A DNA stretch of 31,187 nt from Spirogloea muscicola (taxonomy: Eukaryota; Streptophyta; Zygnematophyceae; Spirogloeales; Spirogloeaceae). A model generated the notes under the pieces. That model saw only the letters and a list, made by a program, of their open reading frames with translations, did not search any database and was not told the DNA's origin. The stretch spans positions 816,664 through 847,850 of the forward strand of contig WELB01000040.1 in assembly GCA_009602725.1 (NCBI GenBank), read 5' to 3'. Shown here piece after piece: positions 1 through 11,526 of this stretch. The translations under genes and the position numbers were made by a program. The number at the start of each line of letters is the position of its first letter. Position 1 is the stretch's first letter.

Positions 1-2214
1 GCGGCGGCGGCGGCCGCCGGAGGGACCGTCTCGGCTGCGCTCGGAGCAGCCTACAACGGGAGCGCCGCGGCGGCGGCTGGGGACCCACCGGCGCAGCAGG
101 AGCGGGGACTGCCGCCGCCGCCCGACGCCGGCGGCGGTTTCAAGTACGGCAGCTACGCCATCCCGCCCGCGAATGCACGCTCCGCGGCGCTCGCGGAGTT
201 CAAGCGGCGGCCGCCCATCAACCAGGTGCGCCGTCGCCCCTCCGCTTGTGGCCCTCCCTCCCTCCTCTCCTCCTGCTCTCCCTCCTCCCTCCTTCTGACC
301 CCCCCCCATCTCTTCCCTCCTCCCCTGCTTCGCTCTCCCGGTCTCCACCTTCCCTTGCTGCCGCCCTCTCGCCGACATGGGCGCCCTGGTGGCCGCTGCA
401 GGACCTCTTCCCATCTCTGGCCCCCGACCGCGTCGTGCTCGTGCTGTATGTGCACAACCGCCCACATTACCTGCGCCCGATCGTCGACGCGCTTGCCAAC
501 GTGGAGGGCATCAACGAGACGCTCCTTATCGTCAGGTACGCAGTTTCAGTGTCTCGGGCTCCGGTCGCCTGTCTGAGGGTCCACAACTCGTGCAGGCTGG
601 TAGCGCGTCAACACCGCCTTCCCTTATCCCTCCTCTCCTTGCCTTACCTTGCCCAGTGGCTTTGCCTTAGAGGGCTGGACTTAGAGGGGAAGGGCAAGAG
701 AGGCCCGCATTTGCTGCTACCGTTGGCAGATGTAGTCTCTGAGTCACTCCGCTTGTTAGATTTGCGAATCATTGAACAAACGGCTAAGGCTTCACGATCA
801 GGGTTTTGACACCCGACGAGTCTAGTGGACATTTCGTATTCTAGTCCGCCACGGCCGCTGACACCGCACAGACGCGCGCTGGGCGGCGGCCGGGCGCGGT
901 GGCGGTGGCAGCCACGACGGGCAGTACGACGAGGTGGACGCTATCGTGCGCGGCATCCGGTTCTGCCAAGTGAAGCAGATCTACGCTGAGTTCTCGCCGC
1001 ACCTCTTCAAGGCCGGCGTTGCCGGGGAGGGATCGGCGGCGACCTTCCCCGCAGAGGCCCTCAACGACTGCCGTGATGCTGCAGACCGAGACGTGCGTCC
1101 CGGCTGCCACGGCAACCCGGACCGGTACGGGCACTACCGCGAGGAGCGCATTGTGTCGCTCAAGCACCACTGGTGGTGGCTCATGAACACCGTCTGGGAC
1201 GGCCTCCCTGGTGAGTTCCAGAGATTACTCATAGGCTTCAGGGGCTGTCAGAGTTTCAGGGTCCAGGGGGCTGTAACTCGGGTCAGGCCCTCACAAACAC
1301 TGGCAAGCCGGACATGCTTACCCGAGTACTATAACCTGAGGCTTAACTCACAAGCTGGCAAAGGAACATCATCAGAAGCGAAATTGCTGCGCGTGGACAT
1401 TGCTGACAATGTGAGAGGCTCAACCTGACAACAACTCCGCACTCCGCCTACAATGCCTTCCCTTGCATGCTCTGGTGCAAAGGGCAGATTGAGGGAGACA
1501 TCTCTGGGGGTACCTGCCCCCTCTCATCCCTCGTGCTCTGCTCACCTCTTGCCTCGTGTTGCAACGCTCTCAGAGACCGCGGGCTTCGACGGCCACATGC
1601 TGTTTTTCGAGGAGGACCACTTTCTGTTCCCCAATGCGTACCGCAGCGCGCAGGTGCTCGCTAGCCTCAAGGCTCCGCTGTGCCCCTACTGCATTGCCTT
1701 CAATCTGGCACCCTTTGATGTGAACTCGCGTGGCGAGCTAGCACCTGCGGGCCGCCTGGTGGCTGCCAAGATGAGCAACGTGGGCTATGCCTTCAACCGC
1801 ACCTTCTGGAACGTGCTGCGGGTGGCGGCGCCGGCCTTCTGCAATTTTGACGACTACAACTGGGACATCACAATGTGGACAGCAATTGCGCGCATACTGC
1901 CGCACCGCCACTCGCTGCGGGCCGCACGCTCGAGCGCTGTGCACCTGGGCAAATGCGGCCTGCACCAGAAGGCCGGCCAGTGCGGCAGTCCTGGCGACCA
2001 GCTGGATTTGCCTACAGTTGAGGACGCCGACCTCGTGCCATGGGTGGCGAGCGCTGTTGATGTCACAGATGTCAAGCAAGACGTCGTACCGGTCGGCGAT
2101 ACCAGCTTCCAGGGCTATGGTGGCTGGTCAGATCGTCGGGATCGCGAGCTCTGCCTCTACATGGCGCAGATGTACCGGCGTTCACAGCCACAGCTGCGAT
2201 TGAAACATCGATGA
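1..2214 (+). CDS. MGAT2: Alpha-1,6-mannosyl-glycoprotein 2-beta-N-acetylglucosaminyltransferase (GnT-II), 5'-partial
   Basis: Golgi enzyme that adds a beta-1,2-GlcNAc to the alpha-1,6-mannose arm of N-glycans after mannosidase II has trimmed it. Model: <1..225, 402..535, 912..1210, 1574..2214; all introns are GT-AG and the joined frame is open for 432 residues to TGA. The family signatures lie in order: VLVLYVHNRPHYLRPIVDAL early in exon 2, a VSHDGQYDEVD stretch created across the exon 2/3 junction, GHYREERIVSLKHHWWW in exon 3, the metal/donor-binding EEDH motif at 1609-1620 (LFFEEDHFLFP), and a VHLGKCGLHQKAGQC stretch near the C-terminus. The start and the expected transmembrane anchor are outside the window; the visible N-terminus is an Ala/Gly/Pro-rich stem encoded by GCG triplets. 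Its stop lies 84 bp from the stop of the convergent mannosidase II gene, the preceding step of the same pathway. Identity is secure; the very first exon is incomplete. Confidence 0.95.
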
Positions 2215-2298
2215 TGCCACTTGCCATCGTCGCAGCCAAAAAGTGCATGCCGCTGAGTCATTTAAACTCTTGCTAAGTGCGTGTCGCCTTCGGTGGTG

Positions 2299-5200
2299 TC
2301 ACAAAGCAAGGTCAAACTTGACCGCCACGATCTCCATGGGGTCCACCTGGAGAGAGCCCTGCACAGCGCGCGACTGCCGCAGAAGGTCCTTCCGATGGGT
2401 GCTGGCGCTGATGTCAGCCTCGCCCACCTTGGGGGCATCCAATGCCTCTGCGGGCATTGTTCCCTCGTTGTGCACCAGTGAGAGCGGCATCTCCCGGAAG
2501 TCAGACGCGATCAGACTGCAAGCACAACTCACATCACGAGCATGAAGACATGCATCAGAGCTTGGAGAGAAATGCCACAAGATGGCTGCATTAGAGCAAG
2601 ATTCCGCTGCAAGACGGGACGTTCGCCAAGCATAGTCCTGTGATGGTTCACCTGGAGAACATGGCCTGCATGCTAAGGCGGCCATCGAGGGTGGCACTGC
2701 AGGCCATCCTTCCAGGCCTTGCCGCGGCGCTGCACCAGCCAAATCACAGTCAGCCAAAGGGCAGACATTTGACTGGTGGTGGGCATAGTACTTGACCCGT
2801 TTGCCATACAAATGTGCGTGAGCCTAGTGACGTCAATGCCGCTGCTGGAGGGCTTGCGCACCTATATGCACAGTCCCAACCGCGTCGCTGCAGGAGCAGC
2901 GCCGTGCTGGGCTCTGCCTTGGAGCCCTTGGCATCGCCGTCGGTAGTATCCTTGTCCTTGCTGAGCGGCCGGTGGACCTTCATATTCACAATGTGGAAGT
3001 CACATGGGAGGCTCCCTCGTAGCGGCGCAAAAGTGGGCCTCATTGCTGAATGCTTCTGAGCCCTCGTCTGTTGCCAAAGAGGCGCTTCAGGGTGTCAGAA
3101 TTTGCATGTCGAGACCATACCTTGGAATCTGCCCGAAGTCTGCGAGCTCACAGAGACTTTGCCAAAATGATATGATAATGTTCACAGGATCGCACATGGC
3201 AACATTTATATTTGCAATGCAGTCCTAAAAACTACTCTTTACTCTTACCTCAAGTACTTCCACGGCCTCTCGCCTACCCACAAAAATGTGAAGAGGATAA
3301 TTGAGCTGCGCCCCCACTCGGTGGGAAAGGAGGGAGGGGAGGAGGGGCGAGGCGGCTTGTGCCAGTGGCTCCGCCCTGCTGCTGTTGCTCTCAAGCAGGA
3401 GATGGAGCACATTCTCTACTGGGTGATTGTCTGTGACTCCCTGCATCAGCCGGAAGCGTACTTCACATACAGGGCGGCATTTTTGCGTCACTGCTAGCAA
3501 TGCTATATACTGAGTCTTTATCCATTGAAGGCAAAGGGTTTGCAGCAATGAGAGTCGGACGCCACTCAGTGGCAGACGAGGACCTGGCCCAGCCCGCGGT
3601 TGTCATCGCTGAGGAGGCGCCGGTCAAGCATCATCTCCAGCCAACCAGACTGCCGCAACATAGCCAAAAAGCATTGGCAGCAGGTGCACTGTCAGTTTGA
3701 GTTAGAGGGCATAATTGGTGACTGCGCTGATGGCATTGCGTGAGTATTTGTTTGACTGACTGCATCGAGGGGAAACTTCAGACCTGTAGGCTGGCCACCC
3801 CCACTGCCTGCCGTGAGTGGACAGAGAAGCGGGCCCCATTGGCCCCCTGCAAGTGATCAGCCAATGTTCATGTCGTATAAGGGCTATGAAAGAGCCAGCT
3901 GAGTGCTTGCATCAAGATGGACACAGACTTACCTACAGTTTACCTAGCTAGCCATCAACAAGAACTGTGACAACCTATGCTACATCTTGATAGACACATA
4001 ACCTATGAAACCATGGTTGTGCTTTCTGGTTGTTGCACCCCCACAGACAGGTGCTACAAACAATGGATCACTTTTTTTGTCAGGTGAGGCTCCTACCTGA
4101 AGAAATGCAAGCGAAGGCATGGGGTAGTAGTTCCCCTGCAAAGGTATCTTGTCCAATGTTTCTCGGCGAACAGTCTGCAGCCATACCATCGAGATGGTGC
4201 CGGATGTGACTGAGGACTGGCTTTTCCTAATGAGGATGACCACGTGTTTCTCGCATGGCATGACATTGCCGTATGGAGAAGCATAGAGTGAAAAGTAGCC
4301 GCGTTTGAAGGAGAAGCTTGCCTGGAAACCATTGAGGTCTGAGTAGAAGACTTTTCCGCTCTGCACTCCAGTCTGATACCTGACAACAAGCTCAGAGTTT
4401 GCTTGGCGCAGCTCCACCCTGTGAGCCATCTCGACGATAGCAGCCTGGACTGTGTTGCCCTCGTACAAACGGGCCCTCCTGACAACCGGTGCAAAGCCGC
4501 CATCTGTTGATCTGAACGAGCTGTACACCTCATGCACCAGAGGTCCAGTTGTCACAAGACTCAGTCCCCCTGCCTTGACAATGGGCACTGCTTCTCCATT
4601 TGGGGTGAAAAGATATGCTCCACTGCTAGTGTCTTTGTATATCAAAAATTGCTCCTGAAGTTGGTATTCGGCTCCGCTTGCCAGGACCTGATAACAGGCA
4701 TGTCAAGCCTTAATGTTTGCAGGGGTCATTTGTGGAACCAGCAGCTGATTGCTTGCAAGCTACATCACGGCGGCAGTAAGAAAGCGCTCATTTCAAGTGC
4801 CGCTGACTACAGCGGAGACTGCAATGCTACTCATATTGATGAGATTCTGTGCCCCCTTCATGCACTGCCATATAGCACCTTGGCATGACGAAGGAGGCCG
4901 TCAGCCATGCCAAAGAACAGCTCGAGGTGAGTGTTCTGTATTGATGCCAAACTGTCATTGGATGGAGACGTGTGGCAGAGGTAAGAAGAGGGGCACTGGA
5001 AGTCTTGGGGAGCATTGTACACAAATATAGTGGACTCCTGTGACGACGTGCAGCGATGAACGCCATTCTGCACAAGGAAGTAGGTCTGCCCATGCGCAGC
5101 CGGGTCCATGGAGTCAGCAGGTCTTGGTCACCCCAACATAAGTGGAAAGGATTATCAACGGTGACAGTATAAGAGCAGTGCCTCATTTAAAGCAGCTGTA

Positions 5201-8200
5201 CAAGCAGACTGCAACCTTATCATAGGCCAGCTATGCGGGACTTAGTGGGCAAGACATCTGGACCTGGAGGCCAAGCGGTGGAACTTTTGCCATCCAGTGG
5301 AGGATGTGTTTCCCTGTACTTTGTCCCTGGCTGTGTAGCTTCCACTGCGGAGTCCTCTGATACAGGGATACGCGGATACATCCATCAGTACGCGTTGCAC
5401 AAGGAGTTGGTGAGAATGATGTCATGTCAATTGCCATTCAAAATACAGCATAGTAACGAGGAGGTTCTCTTGCCAGCTATGCTATACTGACAAGTGTACT
5501 TATGTAGGCCAGCCAGCTGTCTAGTGCTGTCAATGGCACGGATGGCCCGTGGAAGCTGCACACACTCTGGACCATGCAGCCAATTCAATAGACGTAGCCA
5601 ACGTAGTCATTACATTGGATCTGACAACAGCGAGCTAGTCATGAGCATTTTGCTTGCTAAACAATTCTCCTTATGCCATTCTCAAGGAGCTTGGAATGAT
5701 ATTGGTAAAGCTGCATAATAAATATGCTCATGACCAGCTCGACTTTCCTCGACCACGAAGAATGTCCTTGCTTATTGGCTGCAGTCTTAATAGCTATGAA
5801 GCTCTTCATCAGCAGACCTTACTTATGTCGGCGCTTCAGGGCTAGCCTGCACACGGTGAGTGCAACACTAGAGAACGTTCTTTCCCTTCACCATGCAAGC
5901 ACATATCTTCGACTACGTACGTATTCGAGGCTGGACATATAGGAGGCAACTATTCCCAGACTATGAGGAAGGGCGAGACCTCTAGCAGTCAGAAGCAACT
6001 CATATGGAAACAACGTTCCTGAAAAAGGCTGCCCGCAAGTGTAATCTATTACCGGACCACTGACTGAAGGACAGCCCATAACCTTGGCCCTCCTTGCCAG
6101 GGGACCATGCGATTTTCCATCGTCAGGGGAAGCGTCAGATCTGACAGTTCCTTCAGATGATGGTCGAGGGGACTGACATGAATATTCGCAACCCACACGG
6201 GTACTAATGCGTACAAACGCCTTCGCGGCGACTTCCCTGACACTAGACTGCGAAGAGCATGTGCTGTGGTCGAATTTATGGCACTTGCTGAGAGTTGCAG
6301 AGAACGCACCTGGCTCATGACGCATTTCATGTTGGAATCGAGGACTCCATAGAGGTGGTGATCAACAATTATGCTAACCACCTGCTCTGCGGTTTCCTCT
6401 GAAGGATTGTAGACAACCACTCTTTTGGTGCCCTCTACGTCCACTTCTACAACTGCTCTCTCAGGCAGGACATTATGTTCACTCCGAATCTGATAGACAA
6501 ACACCCCCCGCATGTTGATTAAGATCACGCTCCTCTAAGTGGAAGCACCTATCAGAAACTTGAAGCAGCAGGTGCTTGCAGCTGCAAGTGCATGATATAA
6601 TGGAGCATACCTCCTGTGACGTGAAGAAGTCAAGAGCAGAATTTGAGCAGATTCCTTTCTGGGATGATCTCTGAAGCATTGCTGTCATCGCAGTCTCCAT
6701 GAGCTTCTGCAAAGCCCTTAGAGAACCATGCATCCTTCTCCCATAGTCTTCCATCACATGGTCCTTTGCTGTTCCCGTGATACCATCGTGATGCTGTTAT
6801 GGCATAAAGAAACCATCATTGACCATCATTTGCTATGTCCTGCATCAAGCATCGCTTGGTGCCTGGCTGGTCAACTGGAAGGATGATACTAGGCAAACCA
6901 CACAGAGATTCAGGAAGGAGGAGCAGCCTTCACAAGCTCTCATTGTAGCAGTCAATTGAGGTGCTGCTTTCCTACATCGCATGTAGTCTTGCCAAGCATG
7001 CTAATACGAGCCTTTAGAAGGAGTCCTGCCAATTGCAGCTGAGCACTAACCTGGAATAGGGCCAAGTTGCGACGGGCCTCCAGCAGCTGCTCTGCATCCC
7101 TATCAAGAAACAGGGGTGCTGATGATTCGCTGTTCCGAGAACAGTAGGCCTTAGAGAGCGAGAAGAGGATCTCTGTCGCTCGCAATGTCTGCTCCAGGAC
7201 TCTGTCAACAGCCTGAACAAGGATGGACAAGCTGTAAGCCAGAGCAGTCACTGCCCATGCACCCTCCCTATGACTCCTTGCTCCCTCCACCTTACAAAAT
7301 GAAGTTGCCAGGTGACAAGCCCTGAGCAGGTTAACAGAACTTGGATCTTACAATCAAAGGCTCCACTGGTTGAGTAGGCAGTGCAGCTACCTACGCTACT
7401 TGAAGGGCACATGCAGATATCAACCTTGTAAAAGGGACGGGATGTGAAGTAGCCGCTCCAGTAGTCCTGCACTCTGTCTGAGTAGGTGAAGAAATCCCCT
7501 GACAGAGACGGGAACCCGGCAACCGCAGTCTTCCTGTGAAGGTGTTCAGGTGCATGAGCCACTGCACCGCCATTGTCAGCAGTATCATCATCGGCCACGG
7601 CTCCAAGAACTTGAAGCTTGTGTGACGCTTTGGCCCGCACGCTTGTGAAGTAGTCTTCCAGAGTCCCAAATTGCGCCTCCACATTCCAGTCTGACCTTGC
7701 ATTCATGTACTATCAGAGGAGGAAGATGGTCAGAGGGGATTCCTAATTATCTGCGACTTGAATTGGGAAAGCAACACTCCATGGACACAGCGACGTGTTT
7801 GTTGATAACACCTGTGCTGTCAAATCATATTCCAGCCACCAATGGCAGCCACTAATGAATAGGACACAGATATAATAGAGAGAGAAGACAGGTTATATGA
7901 CAATATACACACATATATGAGTACCGAATCATATCTCTTGATGGGCTTAGTTACCCTTTCCTTGAGAACAAGTGCTAATGACCACCATTGTGCCCAGCAC
8001 CCCAGACGAAGAATCATGCTTCTTGAGTCAAATGAAGTTTGCTGGAGCCACAAACTCACATCAAAGAGCCTCCCATAGTTGCTGTACTGAACGTCGGCCT
8101 CCACATTGCTGAAGTAGCGGAAATCATCACCTAAGGGTACCAACAAGGAGTTTGTCTGGTAGAGCATTGACTTCTTGCGATATTGGTCCAGAAGCATCCA

Positions 8201-10816
8201 CGCCCTGTCGTGCACATTCTCGTCTGTGATCTCCACTGGCGAAGTGCCCCAAGGGCAAGTATATCCACTCCCTGTTGAAGGCATTCTGAAAAAGTCAAAC
8301 TGCACAGGCACACAGACACAACAGGGTGAAGCAGTTGATAAAGCCCCCAGGCTTTGTAGCTCTATCATGTGCCAAAAAGTCTGAGATTACAACCAGCAGC
8401 TAACCCTAAACCCTAAACCCCTACACCCTAAACCCCTTAAATCCCCAAACCCTAGACCCAAACCCTAGACCCTAGACCCTTAGACACTCTTTCATCATAC
8501 AAGCAATAGCCACAAGCCATGTATAGTTGGCACACCTGGCAACAAATGGCAGGGTCCGGTCCACAGCTATGTGGGGCATCGTAAGAGTAAAATGGCATCA
8601 TGTGGCAGAACATATCTGTGTCTCTTTGTGAATCCCAGGCCTGTCTCCAGTTGAATTCCAGACTGCGGTTCCTAGCAAGCACTCTCTTGACCTCGTAATG
8701 AGTCCTCTGCATCAGAGCAGGGAATGTCAAGCAAGGTTTGCGGAACATCTGGTATCTGGAGAAGCAAGGGCCCTGTTGCAGCCATCCACCTCTGATCTCA
8801 TTTCTCTTCCTGAAGTCCTTCTAAGAGGGCTACATTGACAGACATGGAGACCCACATATGCCACAATACAACTAGATCCATTGTAGCACAAGTACACATA
8901 CATGCCACGACCAAGGTCCTGCAAGAACTTATCCCCTTGAGATGACTGAGCTGACCAAACGTTTTGTCAGACACATGACAAGCAATGATGGAAACACTCT
9001 GCAGGGGAATGAATGGTAAATTCTCGTCTGACCTGTATGAGCATGTTACTGAAACCCATGCGGCGGTATATGTAGGCCATTGTGGGAGAGTGTCCGAATG
9101 GATCAATGGCCCATGCATTCTTAGGAACAACGCCCACGTTGTCAAAAAGCCAAGTGTTGCCCTCCATGATCTGCCATGCATGCAATTGTATATTGACTTT
9201 GTCAGGGAGATGGTGCCAGAGGTACTTGATCAACCAAAAAATTGTACAGTGCTCACATCTGTGTATTCAGAAGGGGCAGCACAAGAGTCAAAGTACCAAG
9301 TTAGTAACACTTAATCTAAGTTTCGCGATGACATTGAGCAGTTTGGCAAAGTATCCCTACAAAGGTAGTAACAGGGCTGTGAACAAGGAATCCACCTGGT
9401 CAATGATAGCAAAATAGTGTGAGTTGGCCTGTGCAGTAAACCAGAAACTAGATTAGCTACACAAAGCAGCAGTCGTCCAGCAAAATCTGCCTTCTGCAGT
9501 CGAAAATTGCGCACATGCTTCTCCTAACAAGGTCTCAACACACTTGGTTTGGGCCATTGCCAACTGTCCATGACTCAGTAGCTCGTAAGTACAACGGGAC
9601 AACTACCAGGAAGTTGTTACTTGTCAAGGGCAGCGGGACGACCTCGTCATTCATGACCCAACCGCCCCCCACGATCTCGAGTTGACCATTCCTCACTAGA
9701 GAAATGAAGTCTTGCTTTTGCTTCTGGGTTGCATCTTGCCACCATCTCTTCAAGTATGAGATCTCCTCCCATATGAACTTCCGCCTGCGATCCTGCAAGA
9801 AGGATGGTCTCCCTTGGAGGAATTATTGATTTTACGTGCTGGGAGCACAAGCCTAGCGCTTCTCGACAGCAAGACAGATAAGAATTCTTCACTGCATCAC
9901 ACACCTGCTTCAAAGCAGCCACCATAACATTGAGGATGTTCCGTGTTCGCTCATTGTAGTACTCTTCAACAGTTCGCAACCAGCCCGGATCATTGTGCGA
10001 ATGGGGCACTACAAAGACTTGCAGCTTTTCGTCGTCCCACTCTGTACCCTGAAGGACAGAGCGTAAGTCCTAGGTATTACTGTCAAAATCAGTGCAAGAA
10101 GATTCTAATAAGTGACCATCTCATACCCGCTGCTAGCACATAGCAAGACATAGTGCAAGAATAGCTATTCCATGCCTTTCCACAGTGCAAAATAGAATGT
10201 CTAGTCTGAGACAGGGAGAGAAAGATAGATCTATTAGAGTGATGGACGGGCCCAGCAGGACGGAACCCACAAAAAGGCAGCTTAATGAAGTCCAGACAAG
10301 TTACACTGCAAACTGGTGCTTACTTCGTATTTGACATTCCACCCCTGCCTCCAAACACCCCCCTCAGCATTGTCAAAAGCTAAGTTGTCATATAGAGTCT
10401 TGGTTGTGATGTCGGCGACAGCCTCTTGCCCAGCCCTTAGGGGACAGGCTCGCAACCAAATCGCAGAATCCCTGCAGTCAGCATATAATCATGAGTGGAA
10501 ATTAAATTGATATAGTCCGCTCAGTGCCACGTCAAGCAGGTCCAATCTCCACAAGCAGCCCCTGCCTGACAGAACGTGCAACCAGTGAGTCTTTGGCGCC
10601 CAGAAACACAATCAACGTTTAGCTCAAAGCCACAAACCTTGTAAACTTGCTCCCGACGAGAACTGACGGGTAGCGGAGGACGATGTTGTAAAGAAGGACG
10701 GCAATGACGCCAAAGATGATCAGGAGGGCCTTCGGCAAGGACACTCGGCGAGGCCTTGCTCGGGAGCTCCGCGAGGGCAGCCTGCCCCTGCCACCGAGCC
10801 TCTTGTGGCCCTTCAT
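2299..10816 (-). CDS. MAN2: Golgi alpha-mannosidase II (GH38), complete, 22 exons
   Basis: Trims two mannoses from GlcNAcMan5GlcNAc2 in the Golgi before GnT-II acts. Exons, written low to high: 2299..2515, 2652..2729, 2862..3067, 3249..3440, 3584..3649, 3784..3846, 4097..4174, 4322..4654, 4879..5085, 5264..5344, 6310..6489, 6611..6793, 7051..7212, 7425..7709, 8060..8299, 8536..8706, 9033..9170, 9396..9428, 9643..9792, 9905..10048, 10324..10471, 10638..10816. They join to 1177 aa, close to plant GMII. Residues 1-29 are an Arg-rich cytosolic tail and 30-47 a signal anchor ([17 protein letters not shown]), so a type II Golgi protein. Zinc motif HSHNDPGW is at 125-132, nucleophile Asp206 is in [14 protein letters not shown] is at 378-382, and HHDGITGT is at 551-558. 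The C-terminal SPMEI-type strand is present as DPMEI. An in-frame TGA upstream of the ATG fixes the start. Odd points: a GC-AG intron (donor 4321-4320), a 33-nt exon, and a 965-nt intron (5345-6309) in which I see nothing coding. The acceptor at 3067 is the least certain junction. Confidence 0.95.
4320..4321 (-). other. GC 5' splice site in MAN2
   Basis: The minus strand reads GGTTTCCAG|GCAAGC. Ending the exon here keeps phase 0 into exon 4097..4174 and preserves the conserved DLNGFQ then RRET sequence. No GT donor nearby gives a compatible phase. AG|GCAAG is the classical GC-AG consensus. Confidence 0.8.
8401..8484. repeat. Interstitial telomere-like tract (CCCTAAA-type) in a MAN2 intron
   Basis: The forward strand carries two perfect CCCTAAA heptamers followed by degenerate variants (CCCTACA, CCCCTTAAA, CCCTAGA repeated). 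It lies wholly within the intron 8300-8535, upstream of exon 8536-8706 in forward orientation, so the pre-mRNA contains the G-rich TTTAGGG strand. It has no coding role. Confidence 0.85.
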
Positions 10817-11356
10817 CTCGTTGGAGTCTCCAGTGCCTCAGCTCATTGCCACTACACCGCCTCGGTCATGTGAACTGGACCGGGGGCTGTGCGGTCATGG
10901 CCCAGGCGCAGGAGCAGCTGCGACGTGGTCGCCGCCGCTGTACTGGCTCTGTGTCCGCGCCGCCGCTGCGCCGGAGCTCGCGCCGCATTGTCCGCGGCGG
11001 CGGCGACTGCGCAGGTCGCCGCTGGCTCTGAGGCTCCCGGGGCTAGCTGGCGGCTGTCCGATGGCCGCGGCCGGCGAGGACTCGCTCCACCAACCCTGGC
11101 GCGGCGGCGGCGACGCCAATGGCGCCGCCAAGACGTCAGCCGCCGCCGCCGCCGCCGTCGCCGCCGCCGCCGCCGCCGCCGCGAGTGGCGTAGACGCTAA
11201 CGGCCAGCCGGCCACTGATTGATCTGCAGTTGAGTGAACTCAATTAGACCGGCCAACACCAGATGACAGAGAATCTACGGACAAGTGATCTACATTAGGG
11301 CCGGCTTTAGCGTCTGGCAACCCCGTCGTCACTGCGCGCCTCTTCTCCCTCGCCGG

Positions 11357-11391
<35 letters not shown>

Positions 11392-11526
11392 CTCAGGCCG
11401 TCGCCCGCACCGCACCGATCGGGGCTCGCCGGAGGCTCGCCAGCCGTGCGCCCTCGCATTCCTCCGAGAGCGCAGAGCCTTTGCTCGCTGTCCTTGCAAG
11501 TCGGCCGAGCGGGGCGGTGGACCTCC
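10817..11526. promoter_or_regulatory. Divergent GC-rich intergenic region between MAN2 and UPP
   Basis: These 710 bp separate the MAN2 ATG (reading left) from the UPP ATG (reading right), so they must hold both 5' UTRs and probably a shared bidirectional promoter. Composition is strongly GC-rich, with long triplet tracts at 11138-11183 (GCC) and 11351-11392 (GGC). I see no clear TATA box. A short ORF at 11061-11222 is listed separately. No other gene is supportable here. Confidence 0.6.
11061..11222 (+). other. Short ATG-initiated ORF (53 codons, poly-Ala) in the UPP 5' region, possible uORF
   Basis: An ATG at 11061 opens a 53-residue frame closed by TGA at 11220-11222. It begins MAAAGEDSLHQPW and contains a run of about 16 alanines interrupted by one valine, encoded by the GCC tract. 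It ends about 300 bp before the UPP ATG and on the same strand, so if transcription starts upstream of it, it would be an upstream ORF. It may equally be a chance product of the triplet repeat. No homology recognised. Confidence 0.25.

Noticed and set aside
5888-6309. Open frames in the 965-nt MAN2 intron with weak resemblance to a mannosidase strand
   Set aside because: Phase does not fit well, whereas the exon 5264..5344 gives a clear [12 protein letters not shown] match in phase with both neighbours.
10895-11215. Minus-strand ORF of 106 codons upstream of MAN2
   Set aside because: It starts with GTG rather than ATG, is compositionally a triplet-repeat shadow, and an in-frame stop separates the MAN2 ATG from upstream sequence.
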